Shown: positions 23,899 through 33,083, counted from the first letter of the stretch. The stretch: 64,000 nt of DNA from Nocardioides albidus (GCF_006335005.1 NZ_VDMP01000021.1:67509-131508); one strand, 5' to 3'. Numbers and translations: made by a program. The notes: generated from the letters alone by a model not told the origin.

Positions 23899-24950
23899 CC
23901 AGCCTGTCCTTCGAGGACGGGCGCGGCCATCAGGTCCTCGGCCGTGCGCTTCTTCTTGAGCTGGCCGAACTCGAGCATGACGTCCTGGACCCGGTCGAGG
24001 CTCTGGAAGTCCGGCTTCTCGAAGAACCACGACACCTTCTGCGCTGCGTACGTCGCCGGGTCCACGCCCTGCTCGCGGGCGATCGCCATACGGACCTCGT
24101 CCGGGTGCTCGTTGGCGTAGCGATCGGACTCGGCGATGGCGCAGGCGAAGCGGGCCACGACGTCGGGCTTCGCGTCGATGAACTTGTTGCTCGCCGCCAT
24201 GTAGGACATCGCGCCGTCGTGGAAGACGTCGACCTCCAGCCAGGAGAGGTTGCGCAGGCCCTTCTTCTCGAAGCCGGACATCAGCGGCTCGAAGCTGTAG
24301 GCCGCGTCCACCTTGCCCGCCTGGAGCGCGGGGTAGGCGTCGACCGCTGGCATCAGCACATAGTTGACCTTGTCGGGGTCGCCGCCGTCGTGCTTGATGA
24401 CCCACTGGACCATGAGCTTGGTGAACGCCGGGTCCTGGACGGCGACGGTCTTGCCCTCGAGATCCTTCGGAGAATCGATGCCGCTGTCGTCGTGCACCAG
24501 CAGGCCGTTGATGCCGGTCGTGTAGCCCTCCTCGCCGGCCTGCATCTTCTCGTAGTAACCCGGCTCGATGCCCGCGAACTGAGCCACCCCACGGATCGCC
24601 TGGCCCTGGTCGATCGCGCTGAGCATGCTCGCCGTCGCGACGAAGGCGAAGTCGACATTGCCGCCCACGAGCGAGGCGATCGCACCCTGGGCGTTGGGGA
24701 CCAGCTCGATCTCGGGATCGAGTCCGTGCTTCTCGAAGAAGCCCTGGTCCAGGCCGGCATAAAGGGCGCCGTTGGTCAGGATCGGCAGCCCGGCGACACT
24801 GACCTTGGTCGTCGAGTCGGCGTCCGGCTTGCTGCAGTCGTACGTCGACGACGCGGTGCCGCCGCTCGACCCACTCCCGCCGCCGCATCCGCTGAGGGCA
24901 GCGGCGGCGAGGCAGGACGCAAGGAGGGCGGATGTCAGCTTCAAGTTCAT
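23895..24950 (-). CDS. ABC importer substrate-binding lipoprotein, NitT/TauT family
   Basis: A 351-residue lipoprotein. The signal sequence ends in a lipobox LSGC with Cys22 and a Gly/Ser linker. The mature part is an SsuA/THI5-like type II binding fold: NGALYAGLDQGFFEKHGLDPEIELV, GGNVDFAFVATASMLSA, DLEGKTVAVQDPAFTKLM, VDAAYSFEPLMSGFEKKGL. It delivers substrate to the two coupled permeases. It follows the ketopantoate-reductase-like gene by 82 bases. The ligand is unknown. Confidence 0.9.
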   Translation of the reverse strand: MNLKLTSALLASCLAAAALSGCGGGSGSSGGTASSTYDCSKPDADSTTKVSVAGLPILTNGALYAGLDQGFFEKHGLDPEIELVPNAQGAIASLVGGNVDFAFVATASMLSAIDQGQAIRGVAQFAGIEPGYYEKMQAGEEGYTTGINGLLVHDDSGIDSPKDLEGKTVAVQDPAFTKLMVQWVIKHDGGDPDKVNYVLMPAVDAYPALQAGKVDAAYSFEPLMSGFEKKGLRNLSWLEVDVFHDGAMSYMAASNKFIDAKPDVVARFACAIAESDRYANEHPDEVRMAIAREQGVDPATYAAQKVSWFFEKPDFQSLDRVQDVMLEFGQLKKKRTAEDLMAAPVLEGQAG

Positions 24951-25032
24951 GCGAGGCTCCTCAAGCAGGGGGAGATCCGGGGAGGGAAGGGATGGATCCC
25001 GAGATGGTCGTGCCGGCTCGTCCTCTTGGAGC

Positions 25033-25974
25033 TCACGCGTCGGCCGAGGTGGCGGTCGGATCGAAGACCTCGACGACCTTGCCGTAGTTCGTCATCGGCA
25101 CGCCCAGGCTGCGGCCGAGCCGGTAGGGCTCGAGGAACATCGTGCGCCACTCGGTCGGCTTGCCCGCGAGGAAGTCGTACATGAGCGAGGTCTTGTAGTT
25201 CGGGTCGATGCTTCGCGCGAGCTTCAGATTCTCCGCGAGGACGTCGAAGTCGGCCGGGAACGGGCAGCCGGCCGCCTCGGCCACGGCGATGATCTCGCGG
25301 GTGAGCGTCTGGCTGAACTCGAACTTGACCGGGTCGTCGAGGATCTCGGCGTTGCTGGCTCGGAAGTAGACCATGCCGGCCGACCCGACCGAGACCCGTG
25401 CGAACTTCAACAGGGCTGCCTGCAGCATGTCCTCGGCGATCTCCGCCGTGGCCCCCATATCCTCCAGGTCCTGTCGGATCGCCGGCGCCAGCTCGATCGC
25501 AGGACCCCCGGGACGAGCACCGAGGACGATGCGGAAGAACGCCTCCTTGTGCTTGCACCTGCCCGGCGCGACGAGCTCGCACGCGACGTATGCGACGCCC
25601 TGGGCGACCGTGGCCGGCTGCGTCATCGCGTCAGCGATCTCGTTGCCGATCGTCAGTGCGTTCATCAAGGGCAGGATCACGGTCTCCGGGGTTGAGATCC
25701 GGTCCAGGAGCGGGTAGATCGACTCCAGGGAGTAGGCCTTGGTCGCGATGATCACGACGTCCGGCTTCTCGTCGTACTCCTCCTCGCTGGCCACGGCGAC
25801 GGGGACCCGGTCGGTCTTGTCGTCGGGGGCGTAGTGGACCTCGAGCGCACCGTTGGCGCGGATCGTCTCCAGGTGCTTGCCGCGGGTGAGCAGAGTGACG
25901 TCCTTGCCGGCACGCGCCATGTAGGCCGCAATCACCGATCCCATGGCGCCACCGCCAACAACCAGGTACTTCAC
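25033..25974 (-). CDS. Ketopantoate-reductase-family 2-keto/hydroxy acid oxidoreductase
   Basis: A 313-residue NAD(P)-dependent enzyme. The Rossmann motif GGGAMGSVIAAYMARAGKDVTLLTRG is at the N-terminus, the catalytic-type Lys is in VIIATKAYSLE, and the C-terminal helical domain has a family-type end. PanE paralogues act on other 2-keto or 2-hydroxy acids. The position between an enolase-superfamily dehydratase (45-base gap) and an ABC importer suggests reduction or oxidation of a keto acid made by that dehydratase. True pantothenate synthesis is unlikely in this setting. Confidence 0.8.
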   Translation of the reverse strand: MKYLVVGGGAMGSVIAAYMARAGKDVTLLTRGKHLETIRANGALEVHYAPDDKTDRVPVAVASEEEYDEKPDVVIIATKAYSLESIYPLLDRISTPETVILPLMNALTIGNEIADAMTQPATVAQGVAYVACELVAPGRCKHKEAFFRIVLGARPGGPAIELAPAIRQDLEDMGATAEIAEDMLQAALLKFARVSVGSAGMVYFRASNAEILDDPVKFEFSQTLTREIIAVAEAAGCPFPADFDVLAENLKLARSIDPNYKTSLMYDFLAGKPTEWRTMFLEPYRLGRSLGVPMTNYGKVVEVFDPTATSADA

Positions 25975-26019
25975 GTCTCATTTCCTTTCGGGATGACTGC
26001 GTCTCGCTGTGATCGCAGG

Positions 26020-27204
26020 TCAGTTGACGAGGAGGGTCTCCGACTTCGCGTAGGCCTCGGGGGTGAGGTCCTGACCGATCCCCGGGAGATCCGGCACGGC
26101 GTAGTAGCCGTCGACCGGCTGGTAGTCGTAGAGGCAGGACGCGACGTTGTCCGGCATCAGACTCGTGTTGTTGTGCTCATGGATGACGAAGTTCGCAAGC
26201 ACGGCCTCCAGCTGGAGGGCGGCCGCGGTGGAGATCGGGCTGCCGATCAGGTGCAGTTGCACGCCGATGTCGTAGACGGCTGCCATGTCGGCGATCTTCT
26301 TCGTCTCGGTGAAGCCGCCGCTCGTGCCCAGATCGGGCTGAGCGATGTCGACGACCTGGTTCTCGATGAAGGGACGGAATCCGAACGCCGTGTAGAGCCG
26401 CTCGCCGGTCGCGATCGGGATCGACAGCTCGCGCTTGACCTTGGCCATCGCCTTCCAGTTGAGCGGCGCGGTCGGCTCCTCGTAGTAGAGGATGCGGAAC
26501 CGCTCGAGCTCGCGGCCGAGCTGGACCGCCGTGCCGGCGTCGGTGTGGCAGTGCAGCTCGATGATGATGTCGAGGTCGTCGCCGCCCGCCTCGCGCACCG
26601 CCGCGATCCGGTCGACGGCCGTGCGGACCTGCTCGGCGGTCAGGACGCCCCGGGTGTTCCATCCCATCCACGTCCCGGCCAGGTCGAAGCCGATCGGGTT
26701 GACCTTCACGCAGTCGAAGCCGTCGGCGAGGGCCTTGCGGGTGGCCTCGGCGTACTCCTCGGGCTTGACCATCGCGCCCATGCGGGGCGACCAGTCGAAC
26801 TGGATCTGCGAGGCATAGCTGCGCAGGCGGGTGTTGGTCTGCCCGCCGAGGAGGCGATGGACCGGTACGTCGAGTGCCTTGCCCTTGATGTCCCACAGCG
26901 CGATGTCGATCGCGCTCATCACGGCGAAGATGAGGGTGCCACCGCCCATTCCCCAGAAGGTGGACCGATAGAGCCTCTCCCACACGGCGGTCGTGTCGAA
27001 CGGATCCATCCCGAGGACGAGGGCACAGAAGTCGCGGGCCAGGCCGACCTGGCCGTGCGCGGCGTTGCCCATCGGCAGGCCGATCTCGCCCACCCCATGG
27101 ATGCCCTCGTCGGTCTCGACGCGCAACACGGTCGGACTCCAGGCGATCCCGAACTCGCCGGCGCCGGTGTCCAGTCGAACGATCTTCACAGCAGTGATGC
27201 GCAT
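26020..27204 (-). CDS. Enolase-superfamily sugar-acid dehydratase (mandelate racemase/muconate lactonizing type)
   Basis: A 394-residue enzyme. Likely metal ligands are the Glu in DIIIELHCH, the second Glu of YYEEPTAPL and the Glu in IATGERLYT. A QPD/His dyad is seen in DIAQPDLGTSGGFTE and VQLHLIGSPISTAA, as in D-galactonate dehydratase-like members. The first ligand is Glu, where Asp is more common. It probably abstracts a proton alpha to a carboxylate and eliminates water. The ATG at 27204 has GGAG 3 bases upstream, and a GntR-type box lies at 27218-27233. It heads the operon with the PanE-like protein and the NitT/TauT importer. Confidence 0.87.
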   Translation of the reverse strand: MRITAVKIVRLDTGAGEFGIAWSPTVLRVETDEGIHGVGEIGLPMGNAAHGQVGLARDFCALVLGMDPFDTTAVWERLYRSTFWGMGGGTLIFAVMSAIDIALWDIKGKALDVPVHRLLGGQTNTRLRSYASQIQFDWSPRMGAMVKPEEYAEATRKALADGFDCVKVNPIGFDLAGTWMGWNTRGVLTAEQVRTAVDRIAAVREAGGDDLDIIIELHCHTDAGTAVQLGRELERFRILYYEEPTAPLNWKAMAKVKRELSIPIATGERLYTAFGFRPFIENQVVDIAQPDLGTSGGFTETKKIADMAAVYDIGVQLHLIGSPISTAAALQLEAVLANFVIHEHNNTSLMPDNVASCLYDYQPVDGYYAVPDLPGIGQDLTPEAYAKSETLLVN

Positions 27205-27217
27205 GGTCTCCCTTACC

Positions 27218-27233
27218 TGTCGGACAACTGACA
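27218..27233. promoter_or_regulatory. GntR-type operator (GTTGTCSGAC box A)
   Basis: Read on the minus strand this is TGTCAGTTGTCCGACA, 14 bases before the dehydratase start codon. It shares TGTCAGTTGTC-GACAG with the site at 33124-33140. Confidence 0.7.
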
Positions 27234-27348
27234 ACCTATGACCTACATTCAGCCTGTGTCAACGGTCACAGCCGAGATCCGACGCTGGATCCGCCTCCGG
27301 ACGGGCCTGCCTGAGGTGCTGCTCCAACGCAGACCCGTCCGGTCCCGG

Positions 27349-28629
27349 CTAGCGGCGCCCGGCCGTCGGGTCCGCGGCACCCAGAAGGTGGACGGTGTTG
27401 CCGAAGACCTCCTCGCCGCGGCCCATCTGCGCGTGCGAACGAGGGATGTCGGTGAACGGGAGGACGCGTCCGACGACCGGATCGACGCTCCCCGCCCGCA
27501 CCAGCTCGTTATAGGCGTAGGCTTGCGCGTCGTTCGTGCCGTGCGAGCCCTGGAGTCGCTTCTGGCGCGTCCAGTGGTAGCGCAGGTCGACCATGGCGTC
27601 GAAGCCCGTGGTGCCGGCGCAGATGACCACCATGCCGCCAGGCTCACAGAGGAAGATCGACGTCGGGATCGTCGCAGCCCCGGGGTGCTCGAAGACGATG
27701 GCGGGGTCCTCCCGTCCCCCGGCGACCGCCCACAGATCCTTGCCGAACGCGCGGACGCCGGCCGTCCAGGCCTTCTGGCCGGCCGCGTCGTCGACGAGCG
27801 GAGGGATGCCCCAGTGGTCGTACTTGCGGCGGTCGAGGTAGCCGATCGCGCCATGCTTCATCGCGTACTCGCCGCGATCGTCACCGGACACGACGGCGAC
27901 CGCCCGGCCACCGGCCGCCTGAACGAGCTGGCAGGCCTGGGTGCCGAGTCCGCCGGAGCCGCCCCAGACGAGGACCAGGTCACCGTCCTGCACGGTGTTG
28001 CCCTGCCAGCCGTGGAGCATGCGGTAGGCCGTCGTACCGACGAGCGTGGGAGCCGCCGCCTCGGCCCAGGAGAGGTGCTCGGCCTTGGGCATCAGCTGAT
28101 GGGACTGCGCCCGGGCGAACTGGCCGAAGGACCCGTAGTTCGTGTCATAGCCCCAGATGCGGGCGCTGGGCGCGATCATCTGGTCCTTGCCGGCGGCGAT
28201 CCAAGGATCGTCCCGGTCCCACACACCCGGGTGCACGACGACCTCGTCGCCGACCTGCCAGTCGGTGACGTCCGCCCCGACGGCGTACACGATGCCCGAC
28301 GCGTCGGAGCCGCCGACATGGAAGTCCTCCGGCTCGCCGCGCTTCTGGCGGGTCGCGACCTGGTCCACGGGATAGCCGCGCGCCGCCCAGACGTTGTTGT
28401 AGTTCACGCCGGCCGCCATCACGGCGACCAGCACCTCGTCCGGGCCGATCCGGGGCGTGGGCACCATCTCCGGGACGAACGCCGTCGCGGGATCGCCGAA
28501 GCGGTCCTGCCGCACGACCTGCGCGTGCATGCGCTCCGGTACGACGCCCAGCGGCGGAAGGGAGCCGATCTCGACCGGCGCGGCACCCGGAGTGACCACG
28601 GAGACGCGCTCCTCGTCGCCAACCATCAT
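27349..28629 (-). CDS. Crotonyl-CoA carboxylase/reductase-like enoyl-CoA reductase
   Basis: A 426-residue medium-chain reductase of the Ccr clade. Diagnostic segments are NYNNVWAARGYPVD (about residue 77), GGSDASGIVYAVG, VVVHPGVWD, the NADPH motif VWGGSGGLGTQACQL (about 223) and FEHPGAATIPTSIFL. Ccr enzymes reduce, and in the true form carboxylate, 2-enoyl-CoA to ethylmalonyl-CoA or an analogue. Whether it carboxylates is uncertain. It lies downstream of an MFS carrier and a crotonase with changed active site. A perfect hairpin sits 20 bases before the start, so it may be separately controlled. Confidence 0.82.
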   Translation of the reverse strand: MMVGDEERVSVVTPGAAPVEIGSLPPLGVVPERMHAQVVRQDRFGDPATAFVPEMVPTPRIGPDEVLVAVMAAGVNYNNVWAARGYPVDQVATRQKRGEPEDFHVGGSDASGIVYAVGADVTDWQVGDEVVVHPGVWDRDDPWIAAGKDQMIAPSARIWGYDTNYGSFGQFARAQSHQLMPKAEHLSWAEAAAPTLVGTTAYRMLHGWQGNTVQDGDLVLVWGGSGGLGTQACQLVQAAGGRAVAVVSGDDRGEYAMKHGAIGYLDRRKYDHWGIPPLVDDAAGQKAWTAGVRAFGKDLWAVAGGREDPAIVFEHPGAATIPTSIFLCEPGGMVVICAGTTGFDAMVDLRYHWTRQKRLQGSHGTNDAQAYAYNELVRAGSVDPVVGRVLPFTDIPRSHAQMGRGEEVFGNTVHLLGAADPTAGRR

Positions 28630-28649
28630 TCGAACCTCTCCTCTCAGTT

Positions 28650-28668
28650 CCTGCGCGCGTCGCGCAGG
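28650..28668. terminator. Intercistronic hairpin before the Ccr-like gene
   Basis: CCTGCGCG-cgt-CGCGCAGG is a perfect 8-base stem in the 168-base gap between the MFS and Ccr-like genes. There is no T-run. It could be a weak terminator, a processing site or an attenuator. Confidence 0.4.
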
Positions 28669-28797
28669 AGGCGGGGACCGCGGCCCGGCACGGGGCTGCG
28701 GTCGTCCACAGAGAGTGCCGAGGTCGATGCGGTGACCTCTATGGGAAGAGAGAGGACTTATCGCGAGACTGGTTGGGGTGTTCCTGAACCGCCGGCC

Positions 28798-30018
28798 TCA
28801 GACCGCCAGTACGCGGGAACGAGCCCGGCGTCGATCGGCGGCGAGCATCGCGAGGATCCCCACGGCGGGACCGATCGCCAGCGCGACCAGCGCGGCGCGC
28901 CAAGAGAAGTGCTCGACCAACTGCGGGACGAGCCACAGCGACACCATCGTGGTGACATAGCCGAAGGCCAGTTGGAGGGACAGCGCCCCGCCGACGTAGT
29001 CGGGGTCCGCTGTCTCGGTGACCATGGCGGAGAACTGGGCCGAGTCGGCGATCACCCAGAACCCCCAGAACGCGCAGAGCAGGACGGTGACGGTCAGCGG
29101 CAACACGTCGTACGTCGTGGCGAGCACCAGCGCCGTGCCTCCCGAGCAGATCAGCGCGGTCAGCGCCGCGCGAGGACGACCCCATCGGTCCCCCAGCACG
29201 CCGCCCAGGAGACAGCCAGCGGCTCCGGTCCCGATACACACGAACGCGAGCAGCGCGGCGAGACTGTCGCCGTCCGGACGCTGGGCGACGGACGGCAGCG
29301 CGGCGATGAATACGCCTACACCGGCCCACATCGCGTAGAGCTCCCACATGTGCCCGACGTAGCCGAGGTTGGCCAGCACCACGTCCCGGTTGCGCATCGA
29401 CCGGAATCCGGCCGCGAGGCTGACCGGACGTCGAGGGAACGGGTGCGCGCCCTCACCCCGGACGACGCAGACGACGAGGCCACCGGCTGCCGAGAGCAGG
29501 CTCGTGGTCGCGATGACCACGCGCCAGTCCACGCCGCCGACGGCGCCGACGAGGTGCGGGAGTGCCGAGCCGATGGTGAGCGCACCGATCATGACGCCGA
29601 GGGCCTTGCCGCGGCTGCGCAGGTACCACGTCGAGACCTCCTTGAGCGCAGGGGGATAGACGCCGGCGAGGAAGATCCCGGTCAGGATCCGCAACGGGAG
29701 GGCTGATCCGACGCCGTCACAGAGGAGCAGTCCCGCATTGCATGCCGCGGCCCCCAGTCCACCGATGCACATGAGCATCCGTCCGGGCACGGCGTCGACG
29801 AGGCCGGTCGCTGCGGAGAGCAGAGCTCCGACCACGAAGCCGAGCTGGACGGCGATCGTCAACGCGGACGTCTCCGCGGCCCCGAGTCCCCACTCGACCC
29901 GGAGCTGAGGCACCACGAAGGTCGCCGAGAACCAGGCGCTCATCGAGAGCAGGGTGCTGGCCGCGATCAGGCCCACGGCCACGACCGGTCGCATGGAGAT
30001 CCCGGGGGCTCGGGACAT
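28798..30018 (-). CDS. MFS transporter
   Basis: A 406-residue carrier with about twelve hydrophobic segments, of the CynX/nitrate-like or general MFS type. The loop between TM2 and TM3 is short, and GDRWGRPRAALTALICSGG is the conserved motif between TM8 and TM9. The N-terminal STLLSMSAWFSATFVVPQLR is typical of the group. It starts 2 bases after the crotonase stop, in one operon. Whether it imports or exports the pathway compound is not known. Confidence 0.87.
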   Translation of the reverse strand: MSRAPGISMRPVVAVGLIAASTLLSMSAWFSATFVVPQLRVEWGLGAAETSALTIAVQLGFVVGALLSAATGLVDAVPGRMLMCIGGLGAAACNAGLLLCDGVGSALPLRILTGIFLAGVYPPALKEVSTWYLRSRGKALGVMIGALTIGSALPHLVGAVGGVDWRVVIATTSLLSAAGGLVVCVVRGEGAHPFPRRPVSLAAGFRSMRNRDVVLANLGYVGHMWELYAMWAGVGVFIAALPSVAQRPDGDSLAALLAFVCIGTGAAGCLLGGVLGDRWGRPRAALTALICSGGTALVLATTYDVLPLTVTVLLCAFWGFWVIADSAQFSAMVTETADPDYVGGALSLQLAFGYVTTMVSLWLVPQLVEHFSWRAALVALAIGPAVGILAMLAADRRRARSRVLAV

Positions 30019-30020
30019 CC

Positions 30021-30872
30021 TCAGCTCTGCCCGGAGAGGTGAGCCGCGACGACGGCGTCCAGGCGGTCCTGGAGGTCTCGCGGATGGTCCGGGTAGGTCG
30101 CGGGGCGCTTCTCCAGGAAGGCCGCCACTCCCTCCTGGCCGTCGGCGAGCGGTCGGATCGCCGCGGCGAGCGCCGGCTCGAGAGCCATGCCGACGTCGAG
30201 ACCTTGACTCCGGGTCACCCGCAGCCCGGTCTTCACGGCGCGCACGACCGCCGGGGACGCCGACGCGATCTGCTTGCCCAGCTCGACGGCGCGGTCGACC
30301 GTGTCGGCCGGATCGCAGACCGCGGCGACGAACTGGCAGGCGAGTGCCTCGTCGGCGTCCATCGGCACTCCCGTCGCGAGGAGCTTGAACGCCGTCGGAT
30401 AGGTGAGGACGTCGAGGATCCGGCTCAGCTGGCCGCCGACCGGCACCAGTCCGATCTTGGCGCCGACCGCACAGAAGCGGGCATTGCGACCGGCGATCCG
30501 CAAATCGCAGTTCAAGGCGAGGATGAACCCGGCGGCGTACGCATTGCCGTTGATCGCGCCGATGACGGGCGTGCCGAGCTCGGGTGGAGTGGTGAACGCA
30601 GCGTTGGCGACCGGGTCGCCCGCGGTCTCGGGATCCTCGAGCACCTCGCGGAGATCGTGACCGGCGGAGAACGAGGAGGTCCCGGCACCGGTCACCACGA
30701 TGCACCGCACCGCAGGATCGGCGTCCGCCTCGTGCATCAGCTCCTTGAGGCGGGCGGCCATGTCTCCGCTGAAGGCGTTGCGCTTGGGCTCGTTGCAGAG
30801 GGTGAGCACGCGAACCGGCCCGTCGTCGTGAGCGTCGACCCTGGGGACGGTGACCGGTTCTACGGTTGTCAT
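30021..30872 (-). CDS. Crotonase-superfamily protein lacking both hydratase glutamates
   Basis: A 283-residue crotonase fold. The CoA-binding and oxyanion features are present (NEPKRNAF, FSAGHDLRE, IGAINGNAYAAGF). At the position of the first catalytic Glu of enoyl-CoA hydratases (GGGCE) this protein has GFILAL with Ile. At the second (PEI.IG) it has VGAKIG with Gly. So simple hydration of an enoyl-CoA is unlikely; a hydrolase, isomerase or decarboxylase type of chemistry is possible. It is the first gene of the crotonase-MFS-Ccr operon. A GntR box lies at 30965-30974. Confidence 0.83.
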   Translation of the reverse strand: MTTVEPVTVPRVDAHDDGPVRVLTLCNEPKRNAFSGDMAARLKELMHEADADPAVRCIVVTGAGTSSFSAGHDLREVLEDPETAGDPVANAAFTTPPELGTPVIGAINGNAYAAGFILALNCDLRIAGRNARFCAVGAKIGLVPVGGQLSRILDVLTYPTAFKLLATGVPMDADEALACQFVAAVCDPADTVDRAVELGKQIASASPAVVRAVKTGLRVTRSQGLDVGMALEPALAAAIRPLADGQEGVAAFLEKRPATYPDHPRDLQDRLDAVVAAHLSGQS

Positions 30873-30964
30873 GTTCGTGTCTCTCCAGTTGCAGCGCGGC
30901 CGATGCCGCTCGGTACTGTCGGCACGTGATCGTGCCTACTTGCCGTTGGCGCCTGCTAGCGCAA

Positions 30965-30974
30965 GTCCGACAAC
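30965..30974. promoter_or_regulatory. GntR-type operator (box E)
   Basis: GTCCGACAAC, the reverse complement of GTTGTCGGAC. It lies between the divergent crotonase operon (start 30872) and the PucR gene (start 31035), so it could control either. Confidence 0.6.
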
Positions 30975-31034
30975 TTCCGATGCCATCCCTTGCGTACTTC
31001 CTGAACTCCCGCCGAGCCGAAGGGGCGTCCGCTC

Positions 31035-32285
31035 ATGGATGAGGGCCACGCCGCGATTCCGCTGCCCGCGACCGAGCTGTCCCCTGACGCGCGTCGACTG
31101 GTGGAGCGCCTGCTGCTGCGCCGCGAGGAGTTGGCGCGGGCGATCGTGGCCGCCGTCCGGCACGAGGTGGTCGACTACAGCGGCCTCGGACGGCTGACGG
31201 TCTCCGACGACATCCTGGCGACGGCCCTGCTCACGATCAGCGATCTCCTCGAGGGCCTCTTGGAGGAGGACACCGCGATGCGCGCGAACGTGGAGGCCAT
31301 CCGGCGCAGCGCGTCCCGACGGGTCCACCAGGAGGTGAGCCTGCCGGCACTGCTCCACAGCTATCGGATCTGGGGTGCGAAGGTCTGGCAGGCGGTGCTC
31401 ACGGAGGCCGAGGCGGACCCTGCCCTGCAGCAGGGCGCGCTCGAGCTGGTCACACCGATCTTCGCCTACGTCGACCTGCTCTCGATCACGTTGGCGCAGG
31501 TCTACGTGGAGGAGTCGGCCGGCGCCTTCCGCGGACGCGACGTGCTGCGCAGCGACGTCCTCGAGAGCCTGCTGCTGGGCAAGGCCCTCTCCGACCGGGC
31601 CCGGGTCGAGCTCGCCCGGCTGCACCTCTCGGGGGAGAGCGAGGTCGTCGTGATGCTCGTCCGGCTCACCGATGTCGCGCCGGAACGGCTGCGGGCGGAG
31701 TCCCTCGATGTGCTGCAGGCCTGCCGGGACCTCCTCGCCGCCGAGGTGAAGATGCTGCTCGGCGTACGCGACAGCGACGTGCTGTGCCTGGTCCGGCTGG
31801 CCAACCGGATGGAGGGCGATCGCCTGGTCGCCGCGGCTCACGAGCTGGCTGCGCGCAACCCGCTCTGGAGGGTCTGCGTCGGACGCCCCCACCAGGGCCT
31901 GGACGGCATCCCCCGCTCGTTCCGCGAGGCCCAGGACGCTGCCGCGGTCGCCGCCGCACAGCACCGGCGCGGCCGGGCCGTCCTCTTCTCCGAGGTGATC
32001 CTCGACCGGATCCTGGTCCACAGCGAGTACGCCGAGGAGCTGCTCGAGGAGGCGATGCGGCCGTTGGTGGCCTACGACGAGCGGCACTCCGCGGACCTGG
32101 TGCCGACGCTGCGCGCCTACGTGACCAACGACCTCAACATGACGCGCACGGCCAAGGACCTCCACGTCAACCCGAACACCGTCGCCTACCGGTTGCGGCG
32201 GATCGCGATGCTCACCGGGTACGACCCGACCCACTCGAGCGGAATGGTGACGCTGGCGTTGGCCCTGCGGCTGCTCGACGCCTGA
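31035..32285 (+). CDS. PucR/CdaR-family regulator with RsbRD-like sensor
   Basis: A 416-residue regulator. The N-terminal helical part (residues 15-165, with LLRREELARAIVAAVRHEV and SYRIWGAKVWQAVL) resembles the RsbRD_N sensor domain. The central segment is GGDEF-like (from about 170). The C-terminal HTH is unmistakable: DLVPTLRAYVTNDLNMTRTAKDLHVNPNTVAYRLRRIA. Such proteins often activate catabolic genes in response to a metabolite. It is divergent from the crotonase operon with a GntR box between them, so it probably works within the same regulon. The ATG at 31035 lacks a strong ribosome site. Confidence 0.85.
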   Translation: MDEGHAAIPLPATELSPDARRLVERLLLRREELARAIVAAVRHEVVDYSGLGRLTVSDDILATALLTISDLLEGLLEEDTAMRANVEAIRRSASRRVHQEVSLPALLHSYRIWGAKVWQAVLTEAEADPALQQGALELVTPIFAYVDLLSITLAQVYVEESAGAFRGRDVLRSDVLESLLLGKALSDRARVELARLHLSGESEVVVMLVRLTDVAPERLRAESLDVLQACRDLLAAEVKMLLGVRDSDVLCLVRLANRMEGDRLVAAAHELAARNPLWRVCVGRPHQGLDGIPRSFREAQDAAAVAAAQHRRGRAVLFSEVILDRILVHSEYAEELLEEAMRPLVAYDERHSADLVPTLRAYVTNDLNMTRTAKDLHVNPNTVAYRLRRIAMLTGYDPTHSSGMVTLALALRLLDA

Positions 32286-32306
32286 GGGGGCGCGACCACC
32301 CGCTGA

Positions 32307-33083
32307 TCAGACGGTCACGGAGATCGTCTCGCCCGGGCGTACCGGCAGGAAGCGATCGCCGAGACCGGCCGCCTCGAAGGCCGCCTGCATCGAGTCGGCA
32401 CCCTCGGTGAAGTGCCGCCAGCCCTCGGTGTGGCACGGGACGATCCGCTTCGCCTCGACGAGTCGGGCGACCTCGACCATGCCGTCGTTCGGCATCGTGA
32501 TCATCTCCCCGTCGTTCACCCCGTCGAAGCAGGCGCCACCGCCGTACATCACCACGACGTCGACCGGAGCGATGCGCGCCGCGACCTCCTTGGAGACGTC
32601 GAGTGAGTAGTTGTCACCGGTGAGATAGACGGTCGGAGCACCGGGCGCCTCGAGCAGGAAGCCGAGGACCTGTCCCATCACCTGGCACAGGGGCTCGGGA
32701 CCATGCTGCGCGGGGAGGCCGGTGATCGTCATCGCGCCACCGCCGGGGAGCGGGACCTGCATCGACTCGAACTCGGCGAGCCCGTTGACCTCACCGCCGA
32801 GTCGTCCGGCACCGTCCGTGGTGGTGACGACGGTCGCGACGGCGAGCGCGACGGCGCGGCCCGCCGCGTCGAGGTGGTCGATGTGATGGTCGTGGGTGAT
32901 CAGCACCAGGTCGACGGCGCCGATGTCGCTCGCCGCGATCGCCGGCGTCGTCGTCCTGACCAGTTCGACGCCGTCGTGGTGGTAGGTCTTCGGCGCGTCG
33001 AAGGTCGGGTCGACGAGGATGCGCAGTCCGGCGTAGTCGATGACATTGGTCGCTCCGCCGACCAGGGTGTAGGTCAGGTGCAC
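32307..33083 (-). CDS. Metallo-beta-lactamase-fold hydrolase (UlaG-like)
   Basis: A 258-residue MBL-fold protein. The metal motif is THDHHIDHLD (about residue 80), further ligands are in QHGPEP, GDNYSLD and PCHTEGW. The group includes lactonases such as UlaG and other hydrolases. The GTG at 33083 was chosen because GGAGG is 7 bases upstream and the first strand (VHLTYTLVGGATNVIDYAGLRILVDPTF) then starts cleanly. A GntR box (33124-33140) is 41 bases upstream. It is convergent with the PucR gene (21-base gap). The substrate is unknown. Confidence 0.83.
   Translation of the reverse strand: MHLTYTLVGGATNVIDYAGLRILVDPTFDAPKTYHHDGVELVRTTTPAIAASDIGAVDLVLITHDHHIDHLDAAGRAVALAVATVVTTTDGAGRLGGEVNGLAEFESMQVPLPGGGAMTITGLPAQHGPEPLCQVMGQVLGFLLEAPGAPTVYLTGDNYSLDVSKEVAARIAPVDVVVMYGGGACFDGVNDGEMITMPNDGMVEVARLVEAKRIVPCHTEGWRHFTEGADSMQAAFEAAGLGDRFLPVRPGETISVTV

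Noticed and set aside
27238..29706. An 822-codon plus-strand frame
   Set aside because: Antisense to the Ccr-like and MFS genes; composition typical of a shadow.
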